A stretch of 64,000 nucleotides of DNA from Maricaulis sp017643475 (lineage in GTDB: Bacteria; Pseudomonadota; Alphaproteobacteria; Caulobacterales; Maricaulaceae). The DNA lies in assembly GCF_047123815.1 (NCBI RefSeq), contig NZ_CP138920.1, forward strand, positions 1,178,001 to 1,242,000, read 5' to 3'. Each line of letters starts with the position of its first letter. Positions within the stretch are counted from its first letter, which is position 1. The notes beneath the pieces were generated by a model, which saw nothing but the letters and a program-made list of their open reading frames with translations, was not told the origin of the DNA and searched no databases. Below are positions 9,044-18,237 of this stretch, one piece after another. A program made the position numbers and the translations under genes.

Positions 9044-10506
9044 TCGGTTTTCAGCGGCAGCATGACCGCAAACACTGTCCCGTTCTCGTCACTCTTGATG
9101 AGGACGAGGTCGCCGCCATGGGCCCGGGCGAGTTCGCGGGCAATCGCCAGGCCCAGACCTGACCCGCCCTTGCGGGTCGAGCCGGTAAAAGCCTTGAACA
9201 GATTGTCCCGTGCCTTGGGCGGCAGGCCCGGCCCGGTGTCGCGCACCCAGAAGTGGGCACAATGTCCGTCCTCTTCCACGGTGACGGAGAGACGCGTCTC
9301 ACCCTCGGCCGCAGTCATCGCCTGGATCGCATTGCGGAACAGGTTGAAGAAAATGCGGTGGGTCTGGTCCTGATCCACATCCAGGCGGAGGGCGCGGTCA
9401 ATATCGAGATACCAGTCCACCTCGCCATCGGCGAGCCGGGCATTGTCGAACGCGTCCTCGATCAGCTCGGCCATGACAACACTGCTGCGGGCAGACGGCG
9501 CTTCCTCGGCACGGCCGAATTCCAGCGTCGCCTCGCACAGGCGGATACCACGATCAACGGAACGCACGAGACGGCTGGCCATTTTCTGGATGCGCTCATC
9601 CTTCTCCATGGCCAGGCGGTCGGTCACCAGCTGGGCACTGGTCAGGACATTGCGCAGGTCGTGATTGATCTTGGCGACGGCCTCGCCCAGGGCGGCCAGG
9701 CGTTCGCGCTGATGAAGGGCCTGGCGGATCTCTTCCTGCATCGCCGCCAGTTCCTGTTCAGCTCGGGCAATCTCATTGCGCCCCGCGGACGGCGAAATGA
9801 CGCGGGACGCGTCCTCCGGGGCAGAGCGGAAACGCAGCATGGATCCGGCCAGACGGCGCATCGGCCGCACAAACAGGAAGAACATGGCCAGATAGATCAC
9901 CAGACCAACTCCCAGGGCGATCAGGATGGATCCGGTCAGCAATTGCCTGGAAAAGGCGTTGAGCGCCTCCTTCAGAGGCTGTTCGGACAGGATGACGTCA
10001 ATCGTCTCGGTCGGACGGCTTTGCGGTTGGGCCCGGATACGCAACATACGCCCGTCCTCGGCATAGAGCGTATCGACCGTCTCGCGCAGATGATCCCACC
10101 AGCTGGCCTCGCGCAGGTCGCTGGTGACCATGTCCGCATTGATGGGGCCGCCATAGAGGATGAGCTCGTTGATGCCGTCACGCACCCGAGACACGGCCAC
10201 GGCGCCGGCGCCTTCCAGCAATTCCTCGACGGTGCGTTCGCCCAGGGCGCCGGAATCCTCCGCCACGTCGGCTGCGAGCGCGGCGAGATGCGCGGCCTCG
10301 GCGCGGTCCTGCATCCATTGCAGGCGATAGGCCGCAGCGGCGGGGAAATAGACCAGGACCAGAGCGGTCACGACCAGGCCGATGATCAGCGCCAGCAATT
10401 GTCCGGGAAGGTTCAGCTGGAACCGCGCCAACACCCCGGCACCCGCGTCGAGCACACGACGCGGCAGGGCGGATCTGCCGGGGGACTGTTGCGGATCGGA
10501 TTGCAT
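9040..10506 (-). CDS. Membrane sensor histidine kinase (orphan)
   Basis: 488 residues. Two membrane helices (about 34-56 and 190-214) enclose a periplasmic sensor of about 130 residues with no domain I recognise. A HAMP-like linker follows, then the dimerisation box with phospho-acceptor His282 in KINHDLRNVL. The ATPase domain has N box FFNLFRNAIQAM, G1 DTGPGLPPKARD, F box LFKAFTGSTRKG and G2 GSGLGLAIARELA. All catalytic motifs are intact. No response regulator gene is adjacent, so the partner is encoded elsewhere. Its stop codon shares CTAG with the convergent ggt gene. Confidence 0.9.
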   Translation of the reverse strand: MQSDPQQSPGRSALPRRVLDAGAGVLARFQLNLPGQLLALIIGLVVTALVLVYFPAAAAYRLQWMQDRAEAAHLAALAADVAEDSGALGERTVEELLEGAGAVAVSRVRDGINELILYGGPINADMVTSDLREASWWDHLRETVDTLYAEDGRMLRIRAQPQSRPTETIDVILSEQPLKEALNAFSRQLLTGSILIALGVGLVIYLAMFFLFVRPMRRLAGSMLRFRSAPEDASRVISPSAGRNEIARAEQELAAMQEEIRQALHQRERLAALGEAVAKINHDLRNVLTSAQLVTDRLAMEKDERIQKMASRLVRSVDRGIRLCEATLEFGRAEEAPSARSSVVMAELIEDAFDNARLADGEVDWYLDIDRALRLDVDQDQTHRIFFNLFRNAIQAMTAAEGETRLSVTVEEDGHCAHFWVRDTGPGLPPKARDNLFKAFTGSTRKGGSGLGLAIARELARAHGGDLVLIKSDENGTVFAVMLPLKTD

Positions 10507-10558
10507 GGATCAGGTCAGGTTTTGCCGCAGCCTAGAATGATTTGCGCGGCAGGTAACT

Positions 10559-11308
10559 CTATCGGCGAGTGTTTTGCCAGCGCTGGCGCAAAAAGGGAAA
10601 GATGGCCAGCACCAGGGCCATGGCCACCACAACCAGGAAGCTTGGACGCAACAGATCATTCCAACCCGGTGACAGACCGGCATCGACAAGCTCACCCAGC
10701 CCTGCACCGAGATTCGCATAGAGAATCGTTGGCGCGATTGCCCCGATCAACGTGCCCAGGACATAACTCTTAAGCCGCGCGCCCAGCAGGGCTGCAGCGA
10801 CATTGATCACAAAGAAGGGTGTCGGGGTCATGCGCAGCAGGATCATGTAGGTGAAGTCATTGCGGCGGAAACCATCGGCGAACCGCCCGATCCGGCCCTC
10901 GAACCGCTCATGGAATCGCTCGCCGGCGACGTAACGCGCAACCAGGAAGATGTTGGTCGCCCCGACGGTCACCCCGAACAGGGAGACGGGAATCGCCATG
11001 GTTGCTCCTAGCAGATATCCTGCACCAATAGTGAACCAGAGTGCTCCGGGCAGTGAGACCGACACCATCACCATGTAGAAAATGGCATACGCAAAAGCTG
11101 CAAAGAGGGGGTGGTCCGACACCCAGTTGTTCAGCGCCTCGCGATTGTCCTGCAAGAGCTGGGCAAGCCCCTGAGGCGTTACCCCGTTGATGAAGGCCAG
11201 GGCCAGCAGGACGAGGATCAGCAACAAAATGGCGCCCCGCATGGAGATGCCCTGTTTGAGCCGACTTCCCAATTGTTTGAGAGACATGATAGGGCACCCG
11301 AGACGCAT
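10559..11308 (-). CDS. TVP38/TMEM64 (VTT/DedA-like) family membrane protein
   Basis: 249 residues with about five or six hydrophobic segments. The central domain has the VTT pattern: SLPGALWFTIGAGYLLG, GATNIFLVARYVAGE and LLRMTPTPFFVINVAAALLG. The last carries the proline-containing re-entrant loop typical of the family. VTT/DedA proteins include lipid scramblases and flippases; the substrate here cannot be read from sequence. An alternative start is ATG at 11287. It lies 52 bp upstream of the histidine kinase gene, same strand, so the two may be co-transcribed. Confidence 0.82.
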   Translation of the reverse strand: MRLGCPIMSLKQLGSRLKQGISMRGAILLLILVLLALAFINGVTPQGLAQLLQDNREALNNWVSDHPLFAAFAYAIFYMVMVSVSLPGALWFTIGAGYLLGATMAIPVSLFGVTVGATNIFLVARYVAGERFHERFEGRIGRFADGFRRNDFTYMILLRMTPTPFFVINVAAALLGARLKSYVLGTLIGAIAPTILYANLGAGLGELVDAGLSPGWNDLLRPSFLVVVAMALVLAIFPFLRQRWQNTRR

Positions 11309-11355
11309 GGCTGTATTTCCCCTGCCATCGCATGCGTCTTTTGCGGCGTCTAGAC

Positions 11356-11384
11356 TTGACGTGCCCTCTACCCACGCGTATTAG
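11356..11384 (+). promoter_or_regulatory. Sigma70-type promoter of rpmH
   Basis: TTGACG (11356-11361), exactly 17 bp, then TATTAG (11379-11384), 37 bp before the rpmH start. Both elements are close to consensus and the position suits a strong ribosomal protein promoter. Confidence 0.7.
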
Positions 11385-11420
11385 CCGCCGCTCTGATTTT
11401 CTACGCGATGGAGCGCCACC

Positions 11421-11555
11421 GTGAAACGCACATTCCAACCGTCCAAGCTCGTCCGCAAGCGCCGGCACGGTTTCCGTGCGCGCATGGCCACGAAGTCCGG
11501 CCGCCAGATTCTGGCTCGTCGTCGGACCAAGGGCCGTAAGCGCCTGTCTGCCTAA
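11421..11555 (+). CDS. rpmH: 50S ribosomal protein L34
   Basis: 44 residues beginning MKRTFQPSKLVRKRRHGFRA and ending in RRRTKGRKRLSA, the invariant L34 pattern: very basic, one short helix-turn-helix that lines the exit region of the 50S subunit. The start codon is GTG, unusual for this gene, with GGAG about 7-8 bases upstream. It heads the conserved rpmH-rnpA-yidC series and is followed 5 bp later by rnpA. Confidence 0.97.
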   Translation: MKRTFQPSKLVRKRRHGFRARMATKSGRQILARRRTKGRKRLSA

Positions 11556-11560
11556 GCACG

Positions 11561-11938
11561 ATGAGCGCGACGCCATCGGCCGTTAAGCGGCTGAAAAAGC
11601 GGCGCGAATTCTTGTACGTTGCCAAAGGCGAAAAAGCCGTCCGCGCCGGTGTGGTCATTCAGGCCCGCCGTCGGGACGGCTCTTTACATTGTGGCGTCGG
11701 ATTTACCGCCACCAAAAAAGTCGGCAATGCCGTTATCCGCAATCGCGCCAAAAGGCGTTTGAGGGAGACGGCCCGGCTGCTACTCCCCCTCCACGGACAG
11801 CCCGGCTTTGACTATGTATTCATCGCGCGTGCGGCCACGCCCGAAAGGGACTGGTCCAAGCTGGTCGATGATGTAGAAACAGCGCTGAAGCGCCTCGCCC
11901 GGAGCGAGCGCACGAGCGAGACGAACAAAGAAGCCTGA
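11561..11938 (+). CDS. rnpA: Ribonuclease P protein component
   Basis: 125 residues. The N-terminal KRLKKRREFLYV matches the substrate-binding face, and the family signature RNRAKRRLRE (the RNR motif that contacts P RNA) is intact in the middle. It binds RNase P RNA and aids 5' processing of pre-tRNA. It lies directly between rpmH and yidC; the small yidD gene often found here is missing, since only 14 bases separate the rnpA stop from the yidC start. Confidence 0.96.
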   Translation: MSATPSAVKRLKKRREFLYVAKGEKAVRAGVVIQARRRDGSLHCGVGFTATKKVGNAVIRNRAKRRLRETARLLLPLHGQPGFDYVFIARAATPERDWSKLVDDVETALKRLARSERTSETNKEA

Positions 11939-11952
11939 GGGGCTGAAGTATT

Positions 11953-13749
11953 ATGGGCGACGACAATCGCAATTTCCTGGTGGCAACGGGTCTGATCCTG
12001 GCCATCCTGATGGTGTTCCAGGTCTTCTTCTTTGGTCCGCAACAGGCTGAACGCCGTGCCGAGCTGGAACTCCAGCGCGAAGCCGAGCTAGCGCTGCAGG
12101 AAGAGGCCTCGGACCTGCCGCCGGGGGCGGATGGCGAAATCGCCGCGACGACGCGCCTGATTGATCGCGACGAAGCCCTCAGCAGCGTCGAGCGCATCAC
12201 CATCAATGCACCCTCTGTGACCGGCTCCATCTCGCTGGACGGTGTCCTGTTCGACGATCTTCAGCTGCGAAATCATACTGTAGAGGTCGACAGCGACGAG
12301 CTGATCTCCCTGCTCAATCCGATCGGTACATCCGGTGCCTTTTATGCGCGCGACAGCTGGCTCTCCCGTACGCCCGGCTTCAACGACCTGCCGGTCCATG
12401 ACAGCCGCTGGACCCTGCGCAGTGGCAGCGAACTGACGCCGGAAACCCCGGTGGTCCTGGCCTTCACGACAGGGAGCGGCCTTGAAATCCAGCGTACGAT
12501 CGAGATCAATGACAATTACCTGTTCACAATCACCGACCAGGTCAGCAACACCTCCGATGCCGAAGTCGAACTCCAGCGTTACGGCCTAGTTCGCCAGCAG
12601 GGCATTCCGGAAGATCTCGAGCCGAACATGGCTGTGTTCGAAGGCGCTATCGCTGTCGTCGACGGTGCGATGGAGCGCGAGAAATATTCCAGCCTTGAAG
12701 ACGGTGCAGAACTTGAGGAAAGCGGCCAGGGCGGCTGGGTCGGCATCACGACCCGCTACTGGCTGGCTGCGGCGATCCCGAGCCTGGACAGCAATTTCAC
12801 CGCCAATTTCCGCACGGTCGAGCGCAATGGCATTCCGACCTTTGACACGACCTATCGCGAACGCGCCCAGCTGCTCGAGCCGGGCTCCAGCCTGACCTCT
12901 GTCGGCTATATCTTTGCCGGCGCAAAGGAACTCGACGTTCTGCATTATGTCGAGGACGAGGTCGGCGTTGTCGGCTTCGACCGGGCCTATAACTGGGGTT
13001 GGCTGTGGTTCCTGGTGCGCCCGTTCGTGTGGATCCTGCACCTGCTGGAGGGCGTGACCGGTCATTTCGGTCTGGCCATCCTGGCCCTGACGCTGCTGAT
13101 CAAGCTGATCATGTTCCCGCTGGCCAATCGCGCCTATGCGTCCATGGCCAAGATGAAGCTGATCCAGCCCAAGCAGCAGGAAATCCGCGAACGTTATGCC
13201 GCTGACCAGCAAAAGCAGCAGCAGGCGATGATGGAGCTGTTCCGCAAGGAGAAGATCAACCCGCTGGCCGGCTGTCTGCCGATCCTGCCTCAGATCCCGA
13301 TCTTCTTCGCGCTCTACCAGACCCTGTTCAACGCGCTGGAAATGCGTCACGCCCCCTTCTTCGGCTGGATCCAGGACATGTCTGCACGTGATCCGCTGAT
13401 GATCGGCAACCTGTTCGGTCTCCTGCCCTATGACCCGCTGTCCATTCCGGTTCTCAGCTTTGTGCTGGGCCTGGGTGCCTGGCCGATCATCATGGGCCTG
13501 ACCATGGCCGCGCAGCAGGCACTGAACCCGCCGCCGCCGGATCCGATGCAGGCCAAGATCTTTGCCTTCCTGCCAATCGTCTTCACCTTCATCCTGGCGC
13601 CGTTTGCCGCCGGTCTGGTGATCTACTGGGCATGGAACAACTTCCTGTCTGTTGTGCAGCAATACATCATCATGCGCCGCCACGGGAACGAGACCCAGCT
13701 GGACAAGCTGATCGCTCGCCTGATGGGCAAGGCGAAAGAGGGAAGCTGA
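11953..13749 (+). CDS. yidC: Membrane protein insertase YidC
   Basis: 598 residues, the usual Gram-negative form. There is an N-terminal helix (about 7-26), a large periplasmic beta-sandwich (about 60-340), and the conserved five-helix core: WGWLWFLVRPFVWILHLL, then LAILALTLLIKLIMFPL with the cytoplasmic coiled loop MAKMKLIQPKQQEIRERY. NPLAGCLPILPQIPIFFALY is a hallmark. The hydrophilic-groove arginine corresponds to the R in VRPF. YidC inserts proteins into the inner membrane alone or with SecYEG. It is followed after 2 bases by engB. Confidence 0.97.
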   Translation: MGDDNRNFLVATGLILAILMVFQVFFFGPQQAERRAELELQREAELALQEEASDLPPGADGEIAATTRLIDRDEALSSVERITINAPSVTGSISLDGVLFDDLQLRNHTVEVDSDELISLLNPIGTSGAFYARDSWLSRTPGFNDLPVHDSRWTLRSGSELTPETPVVLAFTTGSGLEIQRTIEINDNYLFTITDQVSNTSDAEVELQRYGLVRQQGIPEDLEPNMAVFEGAIAVVDGAMEREKYSSLEDGAELEESGQGGWVGITTRYWLAAAIPSLDSNFTANFRTVERNGIPTFDTTYRERAQLLEPGSSLTSVGYIFAGAKELDVLHYVEDEVGVVGFDRAYNWGWLWFLVRPFVWILHLLEGVTGHFGLAILALTLLIKLIMFPLANRAYASMAKMKLIQPKQQEIRERYAADQQKQQQAMMELFRKEKINPLAGCLPILPQIPIFFALYQTLFNALEMRHAPFFGWIQDMSARDPLMIGNLFGLLPYDPLSIPVLSFVLGLGAWPIIMGLTMAAQQALNPPPPDPMQAKIFAFLPIVFTFILAPFAAGLVIYWAWNNFLSVVQQYIIMRRHGNETQLDKLIARLMGKAKEGS

Positions 13750-13751
13750 CC

Positions 13752-14393
13752 TTGTCGGCTGAAGACGAACTCGACCTCACGGCCGGCCGGAAACTTTTCG
13801 GCCGGCCGACGACGTTTGTCATGGGCGCCGTCAGCCTGGGACAATTGCCCGAGCCCGATCGCATCGAGATCGCGTTTGCAGGCCGCTCCAATGTCGGCAA
13901 GTCCTCACTGATCAACGCCCTGACCAATCAGAAAGGCCTCGCCCGGGCGTCCGGGGAGCCGGGCCGTACGCGTGAGCTCAACTTCTTCAATATCGAAGAA
14001 AGCAATGTGCGCATCGTCGACCTGCCGGGTTATGGCTATGCCAAGGCGCCCAAGGATGTGGTCGACAAATGGACCCGCCTGACTCGCGACTTCCTGCGCG
14101 GCCGGGTCAATCTCAAGCGTGTCTATCTGCTCATCGACAGCCGGCATGGCCTTAAAAATGTCGATCTTGCGATCATGGATGTCTTCGACGAAGCCGCCGT
14201 GAGCTATCAGATCGTGCTGACCAAGACCGACAAGATCAAACCGCCAGCGGTCAAACGTGTGACCCAGGAAACCCTGGACGCCGTCATCAAGCGCCCGGCT
14301 GCCTTTCCGCGAGTTCTGGCGACGTCAAGCTCCAAGAAAGACGGGCTTGATATGATGCGTGCTGAAATCGCCGAACTTTCCCGCATCGGATAA
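13752..14393 (+). CDS. engB: Ribosome biogenesis GTP-binding protein EngB (YihA/YsxC)
   Basis: 213 residues from a TTG start at 13752, two bases after yidC, with GAGGGA upstream. A longer reading frame extends back into yidC and is not credible. All GTPase motifs are present: G1 GRSNVGKSS, G2 threonine in GEPGRTRELNFF, G3 DLPGYGYA, G4 TKTDK and G5 TSSSKKDG. EngB is essential for assembly of the large ribosomal subunit. The TTG start is a moderate-confidence choice; an ATG at MGAVSLGQ would be too short at the N-terminus. Confidence 0.93.
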   Translation: MSAEDELDLTAGRKLFGRPTTFVMGAVSLGQLPEPDRIEIAFAGRSNVGKSSLINALTNQKGLARASGEPGRTRELNFFNIEESNVRIVDLPGYGYAKAPKDVVDKWTRLTRDFLRGRVNLKRVYLLIDSRHGLKNVDLAIMDVFDEAAVSYQIVLTKTDKIKPPAVKRVTQETLDAVIKRPAAFPRVLATSSSKKDGLDMMRAEIAELSRIG

Positions 14394-14398
14394 TCCTG

Positions 14399-15409
14399 AT
14401 GAAGCCTGCCCAGTCTCTCAGTGTTGTATTTCTAGCCGTTCTGACGACCCTGTTCTCGGCCCAGCGCGCCGAGGCCGCCGAGCTGTGCAACGAAACGAGC
14501 TATGTCATCCAGCTTGCCACGGGCTGGCCGGTCGAGGGCGGCGTTTCCATCCAGGGCTGGCAGCGCATTCGTCCGGGTGAATGTGTCGCCACGGCCCAGG
14601 AAGTCAGCCTGGAGACCGACACACCGATTTTCTATTACGCCAAGACCAGCTCGGCTTATCTGGGCGGCGTCCGCGAATGGCGAGGCGGGGTTCCGCTGTG
14701 TGTGGACGAGGCGGATTTTGACGTCGTCGCCAATACACGCTGCGCGGCCCTGGGTCTGGCCTCTCGCGATTTCATGATCCGTGAAGGCGATAACCGCGCC
14801 CGTACCGTGCTGGTGGAGCCGGACAATTTTGGACGGCGCGCCGAGACCGCTGGCATCCAGCGCCTGCTGGAATCCGCCGGCTATGCGATCTCCTCCGTGG
14901 ACGGTTATGAGGGCCGCGGCACCCGCCGTGCTGTCAGCACTTTCCTGTCGGACCGCGAGCTGGGCAGCCGGCCGGCCGCCTCCCGCCTGATCGACGAGCT
15001 GGAAGCCTATGCACTGGAGCGCAATGCGACGTCGGGTGTCATCCTCTGCAACAATACGATCGGCGATATCTCCGCGGTCATCGGCCACCGCCTCGCGGAT
15101 GTCTGGCAATCGCGCGGTTGGTGGCGGCTGCATTCAGGCGAGTGCGCCCGCATGTTGGCCAGCCACCTGGACACCGCAAACGCCTATTATTACGCGGAAC
15201 GGATCAATACCGGCGAACGTACGCCAATCGAGGACGGCACCCAGGTCTTCTGCCTGGCCCCGGCCCGTTTTGTCTCCGAAGGTCGCGAGAACTGCGCCCA
15301 GCGGGGTTACGCGGAAGCCCGTTTCCGGGTGATCCCTGAACCGGAAGACGGTGGCGTGCGTATATCTGTCTCGGACGATGATTTCGGAGGCATCAGGCGT
15401 GACCAGTGA
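14399..15409 (+). CDS. Secreted protein with two DUF1036-like domains and a peptidoglycan-binding-like insert
   Basis: 336 residues with a signal peptide ending at AQRAEA (about residue 25). Two similar halves each begin with a cysteine pattern (LCNETSYVIQLATGW and LCNNTIGDISAVIG), followed by a Trp-rich WQRIRPGECV or WWRLHSGECAR motif. This is the DUF1036 pattern, here duplicated. Between them, residues about 145-190 (AGIQRLLESAGY, VDGYEGRGTRRAVSTFL) look like a PG_binding_1 domain. I infer a periplasmic envelope protein; its biochemical role is unknown. It lies 5 bp downstream of engB, in the place where argB is often found in related genomes. Confidence 0.72.
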   Translation: MKPAQSLSVVFLAVLTTLFSAQRAEAAELCNETSYVIQLATGWPVEGGVSIQGWQRIRPGECVATAQEVSLETDTPIFYYAKTSSAYLGGVREWRGGVPLCVDEADFDVVANTRCAALGLASRDFMIREGDNRARTVLVEPDNFGRRAETAGIQRLLESAGYAISSVDGYEGRGTRRAVSTFLSDRELGSRPAASRLIDELEAYALERNATSGVILCNNTIGDISAVIGHRLADVWQSRGWWRLHSGECARMLASHLDTANAYYYAERINTGERTPIEDGTQVFCLAPARFVSEGRENCAQRGYAEARFRVIPEPEDGGVRISVSDDDFGGIRRDQ

Positions 15410-16103
15410 TCAGCCGGACCTGACACATATCACCCACTGGGTCTTTGACCTGGACAATACGCTCTACCCATCCGACGCCGCCGTGATGTCGCAAGTCGAC
15501 CGGCGCATGACCGAATATGTCGCGCGCCTGCTGGACCTGCCACACGACAGGGCGCGCGAGGTCCAGAAGACCTATTGGCGCGACTACGGAACGACCTTGA
15601 ATGGCTTGATGTCCAACCACACGGTCGACATGCATGAATTCCTCGATTTCGTGCACGATATCGATGCCTCGGTGATCACACCGGACCCACAACTAGCGGC
15701 CCGCATCAAGGCCCTGCCCGGAAAACGCCTCGTCTATACCAACGGCTCTGTGGGTCATGCCGAGAACATCATGGCGCGCCTGGGTATTGCCGACCTGTTT
15801 GACGACATTTTCGACGTCGCCGCGTCAGGATTCGTGCCCAAACCCCATCGCGAGGGTTTCGACCTCTTTGCCGACCGCTATGCCCTGCCGGTGCCGGAAA
15901 GCATCATGTTCGAGGATAGTGTGCGCAATCTGAAGACCGCGCACGATATGGGCTTTACGACCGTGCTCGTTCGGGCCAAGGAAGGCCCGCGTGACGAGGA
16001 AAGCGCCGCGCCGGGCGAACACCCCGACCACGTCCACTACGCCGTCGACTGCCTGCCCACCTTCCTGGGCGAGATAAAAACGGCGCAAAGCAAGACCGAG
16101 TAA
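15399..16103 (+). CDS. HAD-superfamily pyrimidine 5'-nucleotidase-type phosphatase
   Basis: 234 residues from a GTG at 15399 with GGAGG 8 bases upstream; this overlaps the preceding gene by 11 bases. HAD motifs: I FDLDNTLYPSD (nucleophile and general acid Asp pair), II YTNGS, III lysine in GFVPKPHREGF, and IV FEDSVRNL. The cap is the small helical type after motif I. This matches the Sdt1/PpsC-like pyrimidine 5'-nucleotidase subgroup found just before dapD in alphaproteobacteria. Substrate assignment is by family only. dapD follows after 3 bases. Confidence 0.88.
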   Translation: MTSDQPDLTHITHWVFDLDNTLYPSDAAVMSQVDRRMTEYVARLLDLPHDRAREVQKTYWRDYGTTLNGLMSNHTVDMHEFLDFVHDIDASVITPDPQLAARIKALPGKRLVYTNGSVGHAENIMARLGIADLFDDIFDVAASGFVPKPHREGFDLFADRYALPVPESIMFEDSVRNLKTAHDMGFTTVLVRAKEGPRDEESAAPGEHPDHVHYAVDCLPTFLGEIKTAQSKTE

Positions 16104-16106
16104 GCC

Positions 16107-16931
16107 ATGAGCACCGAGCTGCAGACCATTATCGACCAGGCCTGGGATGATCGCGACAGCGTCTCCACCGAGACGACCGGCGAGATCCGGGATGCGGTTG
16201 AAACCGCGATAGACCTTCTCGACAGCGGCAAGGGCCGCGTGGCGTCGAAGCAAGGCAATGGCGACTGGGTCGTGCATCAATGGCTCAAGAAGGCCGTTCT
16301 GCTCGGCTTCCGCCTCAACCCGATGGGGCTGGTGGATGGCGGTATCGCGGCCGGCAAGTGGTGGGACAAGGTCCCGTCCAAGTTTGAGGGGTGGGGCGAG
16401 GAAGAGTTCAAGGCTGCCGGCTTCCGTGCCGTACCGCCCTGTGCCGTGCGCCGGGGTTCCTTCATCGCGCCGGGCGCTGTCCTGATGCCGTCCTATGTCA
16501 ATCTCGGCGCCTATGTCGATGAGGGCACGATGGTCGACACCTGGGCCACGGTCGGTTCCTGTGCGCAGATCGGCAAGCGGGTTCACATCTCCGGCGGTGT
16601 TGGTATCGGCGGCGTTCTGGAGCCGTTGCAGGCCGGTCCTGTCATCATCGAGGATGATGTCTTCATCGGTGCCCGTTCCGAGGTCGCCGAAGGTGTCATC
16701 GTGCGCGAGGGCGCGGTCATCTCGATGGGTGTCTTCCTGGGCCAGTCGACCAAGATCGTCGATCGCGAAACCGGAGAGATCACCCGAGGCGAGGTTCCGG
16801 CCTATTCCGTTGTCGTGCCGGGCACGCTGCCCGATCCCAGGGGCGGCCCGTCACTGGCTTGCGCGGTCATCGTCAAGCGCGTGGACGCTCAGACGCGGTC
16901 AAAGACCTCGATCAACGACCTTTTGCGCTAA
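16107..16931 (+). CDS. dapD: 2,3,4,5-tetrahydropyridine-2,6-dicarboxylate N-succinyltransferase
   Basis: 274 residues, standard length. The N-terminal helical part (TIIDQAWDDRDSVS) is followed by a left-handed beta-helix of hexapeptide repeats (AVLMPSYVNLGAYVDEGTMV, VGIGGVLEPLQAGPVIIEDD). It transfers succinyl from succinyl-CoA in the lysine/diaminopimelate pathway, one step ahead of the later DapE reaction, whose gene is 2 kb downstream. Its end overlaps the convergent flavoprotein gene by 20 bases. Confidence 0.97.
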   Translation: MSTELQTIIDQAWDDRDSVSTETTGEIRDAVETAIDLLDSGKGRVASKQGNGDWVVHQWLKKAVLLGFRLNPMGLVDGGIAAGKWWDKVPSKFEGWGEEEFKAAGFRAVPPCAVRRGSFIAPGAVLMPSYVNLGAYVDEGTMVDTWATVGSCAQIGKRVHISGGVGIGGVLEPLQAGPVIIEDDVFIGARSEVAEGVIVREGAVISMGVFLGQSTKIVDRETGEITRGEVPAYSVVVPGTLPDPRGGPSLACAVIVKRVDAQTRSKTSINDLLR

Positions 16932-18126
16932 GCCAGGTCTCGGCACCTTTCGCGGCGGCCAGCCCCGTCGCAAAGGTGGCCTGTAGCAGGTAGCCCCCCG
17001 TCGGCGCATCCCAGTCCAGCATTTCCCCGGCAACAAACGTCCCGGGGATGGCTTTCAGCATCAGCTGTTCATCCACTGCCGAGCGGGAAATGCCACCTGC
17101 CGAGGAAATGGCGCGGTCGAGACCGCGCTGGGCTATCACGTCCAGCGGGATGGACTTGATGTGCGCTGCCAGGGCCTTCGGCTCACGCGGAACCTCACCG
17201 GTCTCGCGCACCAGGGCTGCGGCCTGGGGTGCCAGGCCCAAAGTCTTGCGCAGGACAGTCGACAGGGATTGCCCCTTGCGCGCCCGTTCCAGTTTCGCGG
17301 CCAGCTGATCGGCAGTCTGGTTGGGCCGCAGATCCAGTCGCAGCTCACACGCGCCTAGCCGCAGCGCATTGCGGATCGGTTCAGACAAGGCATAGACCGC
17401 GCCGCCTTCCAGGCCGTAGGCCGCAATCATCGCCTCTCCGGCCACACGCTCCTCGCCGCAGCTCAGGGCAATCGTCTTCAGGGGCTCGCCGGCGAAACGC
17501 TCGCGAACGACATCGCTCCAGCCGATCTCGACACCGCAATTGGATGCCTGGAACGGGACAAGGTCCACGCCCTTGTCCTGCAGCATCCCGGTCCAGCTGG
17601 CGTCCGACCCCAGCCGCGGCCAGCTCGCACCGCCCAGTGCCAGGATCACCGCATCACACTGAATCTGAACGCTTTCGCCGGCATCGTTTTGGAAGCGCAA
17701 TGATTGCTCATCCCACCCCGTCCAGCGCGTTCGGAAATGGAATTCAACACCCAGCGCGTCCAGCCGCTGGCGCCAGGCGCGCAACAGCGGCGAAGCCTTC
17801 ATGGCTTTCGGAAAGACCCGGCCGCTGGATCCGACAAATGTCTCCGCGCCCAGACCGTCAGCCCAGGACCGGAGATCCCCCGGCGAGAAGGCGTCCAGGA
17901 CCGGCGCCAGCCAGTCCGCCGCCTCACGATAGCGCGTTCGGAAGGCTTGATCGGGTTCGGAATGGGTGAGATTCAACCCGCCGCGGCCCGCCATGAGGAA
18001 TTTGCGCCCGGGTGTCGGCATGCGTTCAAACACGCTGACGCCATATCCGCGCTGACCGAGATTTTCGGCCGCGAAAAGCCCGGCAGGGCCTCCCCCTATG
18101 ATGGCGATGTGCGAGCCCGGTGACAT
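16912..18126 (-). CDS. FAD-dependent oxidoreductase of the HI0933/BaiN type (TIGR03862-like)
   Basis: 404 residues. The dinucleotide fold starts at HIAIIGGGPAGLFAAENL (about 6-23), followed by the family motif GRKFLMAGRGGLNLTHSEP, diagnostic of HI0933-like flavoproteins. The late segment FVAGEMLDWDAPTGGYLLQA closes the FAD site and also matches. The reaction is not established for most members. The gene runs against dapD with a 20-base overlap of the coding ends, and stands alone on its strand. Confidence 0.88.
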   Translation of the reverse strand: MSPGSHIAIIGGGPAGLFAAENLGQRGYGVSVFERMPTPGRKFLMAGRGGLNLTHSEPDQAFRTRYREAADWLAPVLDAFSPGDLRSWADGLGAETFVGSSGRVFPKAMKASPLLRAWRQRLDALGVEFHFRTRWTGWDEQSLRFQNDAGESVQIQCDAVILALGGASWPRLGSDASWTGMLQDKGVDLVPFQASNCGVEIGWSDVVRERFAGEPLKTIALSCGEERVAGEAMIAAYGLEGGAVYALSEPIRNALRLGACELRLDLRPNQTADQLAAKLERARKGQSLSTVLRKTLGLAPQAAALVRETGEVPREPKALAAHIKSIPLDVIAQRGLDRAISSAGGISRSAVDEQLMLKAIPGTFVAGEMLDWDAPTGGYLLQATFATGLAAAKGAETWLSAKGR

Positions 18127-18237
18127 GAGGCATGTCTAGGCGGGCTCGTGCAGAATTCCTAGCCCTGCGCTGATGCGCCGCTATCGAATCCAGCTCGAAT
18201 CTGATCGAATGAAACCAACTGAACAAAGGGGCGCGCC

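Noticed and set aside
9253..10773. A 506-codon open frame opposite the orphan histidine kinase
   Set aside because: Shadow of the kinase gene; no motif or RBS.
11939..11952. A yidD gene between rnpA and yidC
   Set aside because: Only 14 bases separate the two genes, so yidD is absent here.
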